Source of the DNA: Asparagopsis taxiformis
Taxonomy: Eukaryota > Rhodophyta > Florideophyceae > Bonnemaisoniales > Bonnemaisoniaceae
DNA length: 64,000 nucleotides
Reading direction: 5' to 3'
Assembly: GCA_030407315.1 (NCBI GenBank)
Contig: JALQPE010000961.1
Location: 17,467-81,466, forward strand
The translations under genes were made by a program, and so were the position numbers. This document shows, one piece after another, positions 41,870-55,000 of the stretch. The notes beneath the pieces were generated by a model. The model was not told the origin of the DNA, did not search any database, and worked only from the letters and a program-made list of their open reading frames with translations. How positions within the stretch are numbered: the first letter of the stretch is position 1; each line of letters opens with the position of its first letter.

Positions 41870-43473
41870 TTTTGGAAATTTTAGAATTTCTGGGCTGGCC
41901 AGCAATGCAATTGAGCCGGACATCCACCAGACGTCCATTCTGGGTTGTTCGTGTGCTGCTCACATCCACGCATTACAGCAACCACGCAGGCGGGCCCACT
42001 GCTCATACGAAGTGCACGTAGTATGTGCAGCACGATGGATGAGTAGTGTTTGTCGTGAGAAAGTGGGGTGGGAGCATGTCGAAACAAGGACCAAAACTTT
42101 GCCCTGGCGTATTGAGCCTGAGCCTGGAATCGATCCTTCGTGAGATGTGGCTTTGCTTACAGTTGATGCTTACAGAAGCCAGCGATGGCCCCGCTCGGGG
42201 CGTCGGATGGCTTCTTCTGGGGCCGTTGTGGCCAGATTAGACACCTTGATTTGAATTGAATTTTGAGCCATTCTCAAAAACATGCACATGTGAACATGTT
42301 TTTGAGATGGGGGTGTGCCGTACGGCACTTTCGACCGCCCAAATCGATATAATTTTGCAATTTTTTTTCTGACTGAAATTTTAGAATTTCTGGGCTCGCC
42401 AGCAATGCAATTGAGCTGGACATTCACCGGACGTCCATTTCAGGTTGGTCGAGTATTGCACATGGATACAGTTTTGCAGCTATTTCTCAGCCCAACATTT
42501 TAGAATTTCAGGGCTGACCAGCAATGTAACCGAGCCGGACTTCCACTGGACGTCCATTTCAAGTTAGGCGAGTGCTGCACATTTGCTCGCATCGCAGCAA
42601 CTAAGCAAGTGTTGAGAGCACCGAGATGCCATGCAGACAAGAGGGAATCGGCTGCAAACGGCTTCCCTGGTCGGCGGCTGGATGTCTGGATGTGAATGGC
42701 TGCAAGCATGGAAATCTTGCTACCGCACGGCGCATACACACTGCAGCAGCACATCACTGACGCATGCGAAAGTTGGGTGCTGCAGTGCGTGGTTGTTTGT
42801 GTGTTTGTGTGTGTATGACGAACCTTGTGGTATCCCTAGGCGTGCACTGGTGCAAAAAGTTTGGACTGCCCCATCGGTCGTACTTGGACGCATTTACATG
42901 CATCGGAGAACGACCAAGGAGGTAGAGCAGCAATCGCTGTTGGCTGAGCGTCCAAACTAGAGGGCTTTGGGCAATGGTTCTATAGCAGTCATTTAAAGGA
43001 CGCCCACCGTTGATGACTGAGATCCACGGTGTGTTTAGTATTCATGGTGTTGTCCTGCATTGGCGGACGTCGAAGACGAGTACTTCCAGTGAGCGTCCAA
43101 GGTGAACAGCTCAGCAGAGGATTATGATGTGGATGTGAAGGCATGGATGAGGCCAGCAGGAACGTTTCTGCAAGATGGGCGTGAGTGGGTAAGTGAGCGG
43201 GGAGGGGCCGCTCGGGCCGCTTGGTAGCCTCTGGGGCCGTTGTGGCCAAATTAGAATCAAGCCTATGTCCGGCGGACGTCCTGAATTGCTTTATTTTTTG
43301 GGCTATTCTCAAAAACATGCACATGTGAACATGTTTTTGAGATGGGGGTGTGCCGTACGGCACTTTCGACCGCCCAAATCGATATAATTTTGCATTTTTT
43401 TTTCTGACTGAAATTTTAGAATTTCTGGGCTCGCCAGCAATGCAATTGAGCTGGACATTCACCGGACGTCCAT
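41870..43473. repeat. Four copies of a GGACGTCC-bearing repeat (left arm)
   Basis: A 65-70 bp unit that runs TTTTAGAATTTCTGGGCTCG, then AGCAATGCAATTGAGC, then a GGACGTCCATTT-type end, occurs at about 41876, 42376, 42496 and 43411. Two copies (42260 and 43300) are preceded by a 110-bp block with CTCAAAAACATG, a hairpin around ACATGTG and the palindrome GCCGTACGGC. The 42190-42440 and 43210-43470 blocks are direct repeats about 1 kb apart. Confidence 0.85.
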
Positions 43474-46258
43474 TTCCATTTCAGATCTACTGGTTGCACT
43501 AGGTCTGAAAGTGTTTCTGGATAGGGCCGAATAACGACCTGGGCAGCACGCACTGCGTAAGATGATCTGTGGGATGCAGACTGCAAGGATTGCTATGGTG
43601 ATTCTGGCTGGGGAATGTGGTAAGCTTGATTGTTGCGTGGCTTTGTATCTCCTTGCCTGCCATTTTGCTTGGATATCATATCATATCATAAATGATTCAC
43701 ACGAGCGATCAAACCGAAGACGCCGACTCGGCACAACTACCAACTCTCCTAGCTTCGAGCTAGCGCCATCTAAGAGCAACTTGTGACACTCAAGACGAAT
43801 ACGTTGTGCTGATCTCTGCAATGAAAATTGAGTTAGTGCTGCAGTTCTTTTGGTCGATGCCAATATGCAGGGATACTGTTTACACCATTTGGGAGTCAAG
43901 AAGTTCTCGGATTGCAAATCAAATCAGATTATGGTAGAATATCTGACTGTTCTCTCTTCCCTTCACCACATCTGCATCCGGAGCTGAGCTAAGCTGAGCT
44001 GGAGGGAACCCGGCCGCTGACCCCTGTCATTCTCATAAAAATCTTAATGCAATACTATTCGTGTTTGGTAATGTAATTGCTAATGAAAATGTATACGTAC
44101 TTGTACAAGTCTGGAATAAACGTTGCAGTGGTTTTTTGTAGCTATCGATACTTGCTAAAAATCTGTAGCTTTTGCTTCTCGCATGGACGAGTTGCAGTAG
44201 GGGGGTTACAAAACGTATTGTTTCATATTTTGCACCGTGGCTCCGAGCTCCAGGCCGCATACGACCGCCTTCAATTCAGACTACCTGGTGCTGCGCATCG
44301 GGGTTTGACAGGTGTCGGAACAAGACAAATCCTCCCACTTTGTGTTTGTTTGATTTCTGCCACAAACGAGAGGCAATCAGGGTCTCTGTTCACATAGAGA
44401 AGGATTTAATATATGCGCTCATTGCCGTCGTAGATACTTTTAACAATGGCCAGTACGTTACTCTCGGCCGCCGCCGGGTACGGTCGGACTGAAAGATCGG
44501 GGAGATGTGTGGAGAGTGGTGTTTGGATAGAGACGCACGTTGCGATGGATGGAAGGTGATGATTTCATGCTGAAGCGATGGGAGATGGATGGATATGGTT
44601 GAATGAAATCTAGTACTCCGAAGGAGGCCTTTTCTCGAGGAAGAGGCATTATATTCTCACAAAGCATGTAGATACTGGTTTCCAGTTTGGTATGCTATTG
44701 TAGCTCAATTCACATCTTATCTACACGTACGTATGGAGAGAGATCCAAGAGTGCGTGGCACAAGTCCAATGGTGAAACAACGCAGTATGAAACTACCACA
44801 GATAAGGCGGCGTACAAAAGCCTCGACTCAAGGCAGCTCTCAGGCTTTCGTGAGCACCGACTTCGTTCCACCAAGATGTTGCGGAAATATGTGCTCGTCT
44901 AACTTGATACGACCATTGGACAGTTTTGCTCTCTAAGCAATGAGCGAAAAATCAATGATTGCGCGTGTCGTCGGTACGGTCCTGTAATGTTGGCTCAACC
45001 AATAACATCTAACGTTGAGTTATCCACCCTCTGCCGTGTCGCGTCGTAAATTTGCACAGAAAATTTGTTTCAAATCTTTGCTCCAATTATCAGCTCAAAT
45101 ACGGCATTGATCTCCAGCTTCATCTGGACAGAAACACCGATCGCGCGATGTCTGTCTCAGATAAACCGCCGTCAAACGCCATGCGGAAAGTTTCATCGCT
45201 TCCCGTTGCGACTGAATCTGCAAACGCCACACAACAATTTGCCCTTTCCGCGTCCGGAACGAACGCCGAGTACATGTCGCCAGGTTCCTGATCAACTGGA
45301 TCGATGGAGCTTGCTCTGCAGGAGAGCAGGACAGGCGGTTTGTTATGCCTGGACAATTTCCATACCGATCTCCCTTCTTGAGTGCAAAATTATGAGTCTA
45401 GAAATTGACCTGCATCGGCTGCTGTATCACATCTGTGCTAAGGATTGATGATACCCGTACCGCTGAGAAATTGCAGCTCTGGTAACGTGGGGATGATGTG
45501 CTGAACACGCAGAACGCTGATCCATAACGGGACTGCTTCATAGGCATAGTACGGAATGTATTGAGACAGCCCAAGCGAATTCAGGAGGGAGCACCAGGGC
45601 AGTGCGCGGTGACTCAGCAGATACCAGTGGTGAGTGGTCTAAATGGGGCTACACACGAGTTTGTCAATGAACAGTCTAGTTTAGTTTGGAAATGTGTCGG
45701 ATGGATGGTATGTTGTAAATGTCGACAGATTTGAGGAAGCGATAGAAGCAATCAGCACCGTGTAGTTGCATCAAGGCTTTAGTGGCCATTGCTAGAGAAC
45801 TTTCTCCAATGCCATTATTGCAGGATAGGCAGAAAACCCGGCCGGCTTCGAGATTGAAGAATTCATTGCGCAGATTGAATGAATGCAATTGACGGAGAAT
45901 GCAGAAGTATACAATGGTATCGTTTTGCAGGGTGACGTAGGGGAAACATGTTGGGCTTGTTGGAAATGCTGAGAGCGATGATGAGATCCAGTCGTTTCCG
46001 TCGTAGATGGCGGTGCTTATTTTCTGCACGGCTAGCTTGTCTGCTGGGCGACTGGGCGGTATTGGCGTACGATGAAGCGGAACTGGTGGTGTTTAAATGA
46101 CATTTTTTGTTTGGAGATGGATGTATGTGTGCGACTAGAATGTAGTAAGAGGATGAAATTGTTTATGTTTGATGGGCGTCGCATGTTGGGGGACTTTATG
46201 TCGTGTGGGGCAATAATGTCTCAAGTATTTGAAGCAGACAGCAATCGCTTGAGCACAT
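43474..46258. other. Unique spacer of the giant inverted repeat
   Basis: About 2.8 kb present only once and not self-complementary. No RNA gene was recognised. A short GAGCTAAGCTGAGCTG repeat lies at about 43983. Small open frames at 44033-44500 and 45052-45448 are unconvincing; the most protein-like frame is at 45676-46086. Confidence 0.6.
45676..46086 (-). CDS. Unidentified ORF in the palindrome spacer, probably an exon or fragment
   Basis: An open frame of about 137 codons follows a TAA and has no ATG near its start. Its first residues (TPPVPLHRTPIPPSRPADKL) and later globular-looking sequence (FNLRNEFFNLEAGRVFCLSC, ADCFYRFLKSVDIYN) look coding. CACCACCAG just at its beginning could be a splice acceptor. 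The family is not recognised. Confidence 0.3.
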   Translation of the reverse strand, partial: PVPLHRTPIPPSRPADKLAVQKISTAIYDGNDWISSSLSAFPTSPTCFPYVTLQNDTIVYFCILRQLHSFNLRNEFFNLEAGRVFCLSCNNGIGESSLAMATKALMQLHGADCFYRFLKSVDIYNIPSIRHISKLN

Positions 46259-47862
46259 ATAGACGTCCGATGAATGACCAGCTCAATTGCATTGCTGGCG
46301 AGCCCAGAAATTCTAAAATTTCAGTCAGAAAAAAAAATGCAAAAATACATCGATTTGGGCGGTCGAAAGTGCCGTACGGCACACCCCCATCTCAAAAACA
46401 TGTTCACATGTGCATGTTTTTGAGAATAGCCCAAAAAATAAAGCAATTCAGGACGTCCGCCGGACATAGGCTTGATTCTAATTTGGCCACAACGGCCCCA
46501 GAGGCTACCAAGCGGCCCGAGCGGCCCCTCCCCGCTCACTTACCCACTCACGCCCATCTTGCAGAAACGTTCCTGCTGGCCTCATCCATGCCTTCACATC
46601 CACATCATAATCCTCTGCTGAGCTGTTCACCTTGGACGCTCACTGGAAGTACTCGTCTTCGACGTCCGCCAATGCAGGACAACACCATGAATACTAAACA
46701 CACCGTGGATCTCAGTCATCAACGGTGGGCGTCCTTTAAATGACTGCTATAGAACCATTGCCCAAAGCCCTCTAGTTTGGACGCTCAGCCAACAGCGATT
46801 GCTGCTCTACCTCCTTGGTCGTTCTCCGATGCATGTAAATGCGTCCAAGTACGACCGATGGGGCAGTCCAAACTTTTTGCACCAGTGCACGCCTAGGGAT
46901 ACCACAAGGTTCGTCATACACACACAAACACACAAACAACCACGCACTGCAGCACCCAACTTTCGCATGCGTCAGTGATGTGCTGCTGCAGTGTGTATGC
47001 GCCGTGCGGTAGCAAGATTTCCATGCTTGCAGCCATTCACATCCAGACATCCAGCCGCCGACCAGGGAAGCCGTTTGCAGCCGATTCCCTCTTGTCTGCA
47101 TGGCATCTCGGTGCTCTCAACACTTGCTTAGTTGCTGCGATGCGAGCAAATGTGCAGCACTCGCCTAACTTGAAATGGACGTCCAGTGGAAGTCCGGCTC
47201 GGTTACATTGCTGGTCAGCCCTGAAATTCTAAAATGTTGGGCTGAGAAATAGCTGCAAAACTGTATCCATGTGCAATACTCGACCAACCTGAAATGGACG
47301 TCCGGTGAATGTCCAGCTCAATTGCATTGCTGGCGAGCCCAGAAATTCTAAAATTTCAGTCAGAAAAAAAATTGCAAAATTATATCGATTTGGGCGGTCG
47401 AAAGTGCCGTACGGCACACCCCCATCTCAAAAACATGTTCACATGTGCATGTTTTTGAGAATGGCTCAAAATTCAATTCAAATCAAGGTGTCTAATCTGG
47501 CCACAACGGCCCCAGAAGAAGCCATCCGACGCCCCGAGCGGGGCCATCGCTGGCTTCTGTAAGCATCAACTGTAAGCAAAGCCACATCTCACGAAGGATC
47601 GATTCCAGGCTCAGGCTCAATACGCCAGGGCAAAGTTTTGGTCCTTGTTTCGACATGCTCCCACCCCACTTTCTCACGACAAACACTACTCATCCATCGT
47701 GCTGCACATACTACGTGCACTTCGTATGAGCAGTGGGCCCGCCTGCGTGGTTGCTGTAATGCGTGGATGTGAGCAGCACACGAACAACCCAGAATGGACG
47801 TCTGGTGGATGTCCGGCTCAATTGCATTGCTGGCCAGCCCAGAAATTCTAAAATTTCCAAAA
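46259..47862. repeat. Four copies of the GGACGTCC-bearing repeat (right arm)
   Basis: Mirror of 41870-43473. The innermost copy at about 46260-46320 differs from its left partner (GGTCATTCATCGG versus GGACATTCACCGG), unlike the rest of the arm. Confidence 0.85.
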
Positions 47863-48051
47863 AGTCAATTTGGTGGCCCGTCATCTCCCGTGCAGAAAAC
47901 TCTCGCACTCATTTCTGATATACGTTTTGACATGTTCTTTACTTTTAAGCATCAGGAAAGGCGTTACGGAAAATTGGGACTACGCCACTTGTGAGCCGCG
48001 TCGTCTGAGATAGCGAGTAGAGTTTGTTGTATAGTATTTATATTGTATTCT

Positions 48052-50863
48052 AAATGTGCGTTCGAGACCTCGTTTGTAATGTTCTCGTGGTTTTGTGGGT
48101 ATCAGTTTTGTGCTCACTTCTGGCAGCCCAATGGTGGAATGTGCCTGAGCGATCAATCATCACCGACTGCTAGGTCATACATTTTGCTGGAAACGTTTGC
48201 TTGGAAGGACGAATGACCGCCGTGGGAGATGGGTTTTCAATTAATTCATTTGAAATAATAAAATTATATTAATTGCGAACTTCATGGAATAAGTTTGTGC
48301 TTTACAGTAGATATTACAGGGATCATTTAAGGGAAGCAAATGGATTGTGATATATATGATTATACCATTTCGATGTTCTCGATCCGGATCTCATCATTCG
48401 GGAGTTCAGAGACCATGGCTTGGGCCATTATTAATCTCAATACCGGCGATGATATGGAGTATGCACAGCAGGACTTAAGCTGACGTTGAAAGCTGTCCAG
48501 TCGACGCCGCAGGTTAACCTGTGGAATTCCACTTCTCCGCCGTCACTGGCTGAGGTTCTTTGGCCGTGTTTCCTTTCTTTGGTGTAGAGGATAGAACGAC
48601 GGTGAGTATGGCAGTTTGGAGAGTATGCAGCGAGGGAAGGGTGTGTTTTGAGTCGTACTGTTGTCGTTGATGCGATATTGATTCATTAGAAGCTTCGTGA
48701 GTCATGGTTTGTATGTTGTGAACGATGGGAGGCAGGTAAGTAAGTGAGTCTCGCGGGTGTGCAATAAGGGATGCATGGGTTTTTAGTCTGACTGTTCTGG
48801 TTCATTTTGATGTTGTATAGGTGGTGCAGGAATAGTGATGAAGTAAGGTAAGTTTCATTGAGGTTAAAGACGGGTTTCGCGATGAAATGGAATGCTGACT
48901 ACATTTTTTCGTTGCACGATTTGTGACTTATTGGTTGTATTGTTTGTATGATGTAACGAGATGAAGAGGTTAAGTGCGTCCTGACTCAGGATTCACCCTC
49001 GGAGGGTACGAAGCGAGGGAAGTGTTTGTTTTGAATTTGTCTGTCGTCTTTTATGCAATATTTATTTATTGGGAGCTTAGTGATTCATGGTGCATATTTG
49101 CTGAAGGGTGGAAGGGAGGTAGGCGAGCATTTGCGGGGTGCAGTGAGTGGAATGTGGGTTTTGAGTCTGACTGCTGTGGTTGATGTTGATTTTGTGTAGG
49201 TGATTCTGGAATGGTGATGACGGAAGGTAAGTTACATTGAGCGCCTAGTTAAGTTGCGCGAAGATATGGAATGCTGACTACATTTTTTTGTACAACTTTT
49301 GACTTATGGTTTCTATTGTGTGCAGGATACAACGAGGGTAAGTGAGTTCTGAGGGTATGCAGCGAGGGAAGCATGGGTTTTCAGTCCGACTGTTGTTGAT
49401 TTCGATTTTTTGTAGGTGATGCAGGAATGGTGATGACGGAAGGTAAGTTGCATTTAGCGCGCAGTCCGGTGGTGCGAAGATGCGGAATGTTGACTTCATT
49501 TGTTGGTTGTGAGATTTTTGACTTTTGGTCTGTATTGTGTGTAGAATGAAACGAGGGTAAGTGAGTTCTGAGGGTATGCATCGAGGGAAGTGTTTGTTTC
49601 GAATCTGACTATTGCAGTTGATGCGATATTTATTCATTGGAAGCTTATCAAGTCATGGTGCGTATTGTGTCGAGCGAAGGAAAGTGCGGAAGTTTTGAGA
49701 GTATGCTGAGAGGGACATGTGGGTTTTGAGTCCGACTGTTGTTGTTGATTTCGATTTTGTGCAGGTGATGCAGGAATGGTGATGACAGAAGGTAAGTTTC
49801 ATTGAGCGCCAGGATGTGTTTTGCGAAGATATGGACTGCTGACTATGATTATTATTCATTGCAAGGTTTTTGGATCATGGTTTGTATTGTGTTTAGGATG
49901 GATGAGAGGTAAGTAAGGGAGTTTCCTAGGATATCTGGCGTGGTAAGCGTTGCTTTTCAATCTGACTGTTGAGGTTGATGTTTTGTATGTGATGCAGGAG
50001 TGGTGAAACAGGAACGGCAGGACTCCAGGAGAGTGAAGAAGGGATCTAGGAAGATGGGGAATGAAGCTGTGAGGCGTTTCTGGTATGTGTATATTTTCGG
50101 GCATACGATAGAAGTGAGAGTGCGTTTGAAGTGGTGTAAGATTTTGCTGACAATGTTCGTGTTTGATGTCTTGATGATTTAATGGGCTGGGGTGGTGTCG
50201 AGGAAAGCGGGATGGAATTGGGAAGGAGCGGATTTTTTGTAATCAAGGTCGTGAGGGTTCTTGAAGTATGTGCAAATGGTGGTGCATGGCGTTCGGATGG
50301 TAGGGAGAACGCGATAGTGAGGAAGATGGGTGATCGACGATATGCTGACAGGTATTTCATATTCTGGCTGGATACGTATTTCGTATTCTGGCTGGATACA
50401 TATTCCGTATTCTGGCTGGATACGTATTTCCTATTCTAACCGGGTATTTATTTCCTATTCTGACCAGATATGTATTCCCTATTCTAGAGAGACGTATTGT
50501 ATACGAGCAGTTTCCTAAATGAGAGAATAAAATACGGTCCGATATGGGCCCTGAATTTACCATCCGCTGTAATTTCTTCCCTCCCGGTTTTCGCTGATAT
50601 ATTGTATACTGGATGTCGGGTCCTAGTATTCCGCCAAACGTACTAGAGAAAGTGGATGTCGGGTCCTAGTATTCCGCCATATGTACTAGAGAAAGTGGAT
50701 GTCGGGTCCTAGTATTCCGCCATATGTACTAGAGAAAGTGGACGTCCGCATCCAAAAAATTTTTATTTTTTTTTGGACGCGGACGTTCATTTGTTCTAGT
50801 AAATCTCGGGGCCGACTAGGACCCGTACTAGAGAGACTGGACGTCCGCGTCCACTTCCGAAAA
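48052..50863 (+). repeat. 2.8-kb structured element, palindrome right-arm copy
   Basis: Mirror of 38869-41680 and same orientation as the copy at 3020-5696. It ends in CACTTCCGAAAAC at 50863. Confidence 0.85.
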
Positions 50864-52019
50864 CACAGACGTCGGTACGGAGTCAGCTGCGAAGAGCTGC
50901 GTTGGTAATCATTAGACACGGTGACGTGGCAAAGGGATTGTCGCCCAAGGGCGAATGGGCGCGTGCCGCCTTGCATTGGCACCGGGCTACATTGCTTGCG
51001 CGGGACCCTTCGGCGAACGTGCAACGTGTAGCGATATAGGCGCGATTAGTCACACACGTGTGCGAGCGGGAGGATTCTCCCGTTACAGTTGTGCACGTGT
51101 ACGTTACGGCTAGCCGTTTCTATTAGTTTACACGTAGCAACGTAGCAGCTTACTCTGTAAGGCCCCTGGGCCACATAAACACCCCACAAGGTCCATTGGA
51201 CGCCGGACCGGGACCATTGGTCCTAGTCCGGTCCCGGCAGTCTCGTTGACCATTTAAGGTCAACGGATCGACCACTAAGCTACAATAAAGGTAGATCGTC
51301 TCGGTTCCAAATCTTTCGACCGTGGTCGTTTAACTTACAACTAAACGGCGGCGGCAGTTCCCTTACCGGATACCCGCTGCTCCGTTTCGATCTCCAATTG
51401 GGGATCGCTCGCACATTTCCCCAATTGCCCGCCGCGAGCCTCCTCCGGCGGGAGTGCACGTGGATTGCCCTAGGGCATTTCGTCTCCACGGTAGTGGAGA
51501 ACCTTCCCGCTTCTTTTAACGCCGCTAGGCGACCGGGAGGAGCCTTCCGCCCACCGGGACAAGGCTACCGACTGGGAGTGCTGTTGGCACCCCCAGCCGG
51601 TCAACCGAAGCCAACGCCCGCAGGATTTTCAAACGGTCCCGACCGCTGCCGTCAGTGGTATCACAGTTGCGGAATACGTCGTGTGAAAACCACGCGTGGA
51701 GGCGACCACAATCCCCGCGGGGATCCATCGCGCTAAGTGCCTAGTTAACCCTTGAGTGGGTTGAGGACGGCCACGGCCGATAGATCCCTCCGGCAGGTTT
51801 GATCCAGCCCTCCCGGACCCCGCTCTACCACCCGCTACCGGGTTGGGAGACAGGTGTCCGGGCTCCGAGGGATCGATCCACCCGACACAGCCCTCGGGCT
51901 ACTAGGATCGCACGAGGCGTCAGCCTCGTGGAATCGACGCTCTCACTCATGAGTTCGAAGCCTTATCCCTATCCTCTAATCCTCCTCGGAGGTATAATCC
52001 ATCTACAAGGGCTAAGGTC
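50864..52019. other. GC-rich segment without genes (right arm)
   Basis: Mirror of 37713-38868; nothing recognised. Confidence 0.4.
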
Positions 52020-55000
52020 CTACAGTTTATGTCCTTTGTTTTGAGCGCGGCGCACCATGACGAAGTCTCCCTCCATAAATGATGGTACTACCACGTTCGT
52101 CTTCCTATTGTGAGCCTGTATTTGCTTTGACCTGTTAGCGGAGACTCTCTCTGCTACTGTGTGGTGCATACAGTCGATACACTTCTGCAATCCATCGATT
52201 GTGTCGCGCTGCATGTGTCTAATTTCCTCGATGTGTAGCTCCTTACCGCAAATTTCGATGTTCCGCATTGCAAATCTGTTAGGCCTTATTCCTGTCATAA
52301 CTTGCAATGGGGTGCGTGTTGGATGTTTTTCATCTCTCCCTAACCGTGTTAATGGTGATTCGTTGAGGATGATCTGGATTGTGGGTATCACTTGAGGCCA
52401 ATCTTGTGGTGCGAGCTTCAGTTCCGAGAGAATTGCACGAGTGGCTCTAAGAACCTCACGGCAGCATCTCTCGACCGTTCCGTTCGCCCAGGGGCTATAT
52501 GCGGTTACAAAATGGTGTTTGATAGAGTATTCGTCAGACAACTTCCGCATGACCTGGTTCTTAAAATGGGCCGCTTGGTCGGAAACCCATGTTTGCATTG
52601 AAGTGAATGTGAATATCCATCGCGCTATATTCTGCGCTGTGATTTCAGCAGTTGCTGCAATTGCAGGACAAAGCCAAACATAAGATGATAGATTATCTTT
52701 GATGATTAGTACGTATTTCATGCCATTTGTTCCTCTTCCCATGTATAAAAAATCGAAGTGGACTATTTCGTTGGTTTTCGTGGCCATCAGTGTACTGGAA
52801 AGCGGCCTTGGAACTTTTTCGCCACTGTCGGCTGTAAGACAGTGTATGCATTGTTTCACGAACTCCTTACAGTCTTGAGTTTGTGTTTGCCAGAAATAAC
52901 GTTCTGAAGCAATGTCATAAGTGGCTCTTGCCCCTCTGTGACCTGCCTTCCCGCAGTGGGAAATCACTAATATTTTCAATTGCATTTCATGATCTGATTG
53001 CGGCACCCATATACGTTGTCGTACTTTCCATAGCCCGTCTTCGTGTAACACGCAACCACGTGGCATACTGTGGATCCATTTTTCTTGGGATATTTTGATC
53101 ATTGAGTCTGAAGGCCAGCTGTATTCTTCACTGAGCGGCGAGATCGCGAGATCTTTGCATCGCACCACGTGGCATATGCGCTTCCTAGCTCTTGCTTTGT
53201 TGCGTTTGTTGCGATATCCACTGTACCATCGCGTCATAATGTCCGCCATCACATTGCGCTCACCGCTGATGTGTTCAATAGTGTATGTAAACATAGACAA
53301 GTAAAGTGCCTACCTTTGTACTTTGGATACGATATGCCTTCCCAGAGATGGCTCCAAAGACAAGGGATTAAAAACGAAAAGGAGGTTTCGGTGATCCGTA
53401 AAGACGTGTATAGGTTTCTCCGTTAGTAGAAGATAGTCCATTTTCCGAAACATCTGTACTATCGCGAAGGCTTCTTTCTCGAATGTTGACCATCTTACTT
53501 CTGAGTTCTTAAACGCAGAGCTTAAAAACGCAAGCGGATAGTGCTTCTGATGCTCGAAAGGCTTCTGGAGTTCTTTGGCTGGGCACTGTGTTAACACAGC
53601 AGCCCAGTGACTTTCCGAGGCATCCGAGAAAATGCAACGTTCCTGTGAGTTGTCTGGATGAGAGAGTCTAACTGCGTTGCGCAAGCTTTCTTGAAATAGG
53701 GAAAATGTTTGCGTGTGGACAGTCCCCCAAGATAGCTTGTGCAGCGGAATAGTCTTGATCGACTTCGTGCTCCGTTTTCCTGCTATCGCATACGCCTTTT
53801 CGAGGACATCCCGGAGTGGCTGGACACGATTTGCAAAGTCCGGGATAGCCGGGGACATCCATTGAAGGCAATGCACGTATTGTGACAGTTCGCCTGCTGT
53901 GATAGGTTGTTCTATTTCCTTGAGCCCACTTAACCGTCTGGGATCGAATTCTGTACCCTCTGGTGTTATGATTCGTCCACACCATTTCAAACTTTTCGTA
54001 AAAAGATTGGACTTAAGAGCGGAAATTTCCAGCCCGTATTGTTGGCAGACTGAAAAAAAGGTTTCTAAAATTTTCAAAAGACCCTCTTCATCTTTGTGAT
54101 GTAGAGCAAAATCGTCCAGCCAGGCCTTCATATTGTCCTTAATTTTTGAAAATAAGGGTTCGACGCGGCATTGAAAATCTGGGCCGGAGTTGCGGGCACC
54201 TTGCAACGTTCTAGTCGGAGACCAGGTTGCTTCGGGCGTCATAAAACTGTGTGCGTCCTGCGCAGATTCATCCGCCGGAAGCTGCCAGTACGCGCTCGGG
54301 AAGTCGATGGAGGCATAACATTTGCTCCCGCTCATGTCAGATAGTTCGCTATGGATCTGGGGCATTGGCCAAGCCATGGGCTCTGTGAACGCGTTGACTG
54401 GTCTTAGGTCGAATGTCATTCGGAACTGCCCCGGTTGCTTTTTCTTAACCAATAATGGGGCAGCAGCCCACGCAGCGCAGTTATTTTTCCTGATGAACGC
54501 GTATTTTTCGGCGCTGGTTGTGAACGATTTGATGAAGGTGCGCTGTTCTGGGGAATAGTTCCGCGCTTTTGTTCGGATTGGTACCGTGCCATCCTTTATT
54601 TTGACCTTCATACTGCCGACTTTCGCCGGTGGGTCATGTCCGATTCTGCAGCGGAATATGTCTCTGTACTCTTTCATGAGTTTCCGAAGGGTATGGGCGC
54701 CTTTTTCTGTCATCCCTTCGTTAATTGCGCTCTGCACCAGTTTTTCAAATGCCATCTGTATTTCTTCTTCTGTGTAATCGCCGAATTCTAACAGGGGTAA
54801 CTCATCTTCATCCCCGGATTCGCTTTGCAGGGCTCCGTGGAACGTGTCACTATTGGCCATGATGTGTGCCACTGATCCTGTTGGGTACTCCTCCGTGTCA
54901 CAAATTTTGTTGACATCTATATCCGTCCCGTGCCTACGGCATGCAGCGGCCAAAGTTTTCTTTGCATCCATTCCAAGGGCGTGCAGGAGAGGCCTTCCAA

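Larger units (their letters stand above)
25732..43473 (+). repeat. Giant inverted repeat, left arm
   Basis: Position x here is the reverse complement of 89732-x in the right arm (89731-x below the indel at 28458-28462). All reading frames compared pair exactly apart from two substitutions (26273, 34242) and one A-run indel. The left limit shown is only where the mirror runs off the window. The inner 100 bases (from about 43380) differ more: two changes near 43383 and three in the last 20 bases. Confidence 0.97.
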
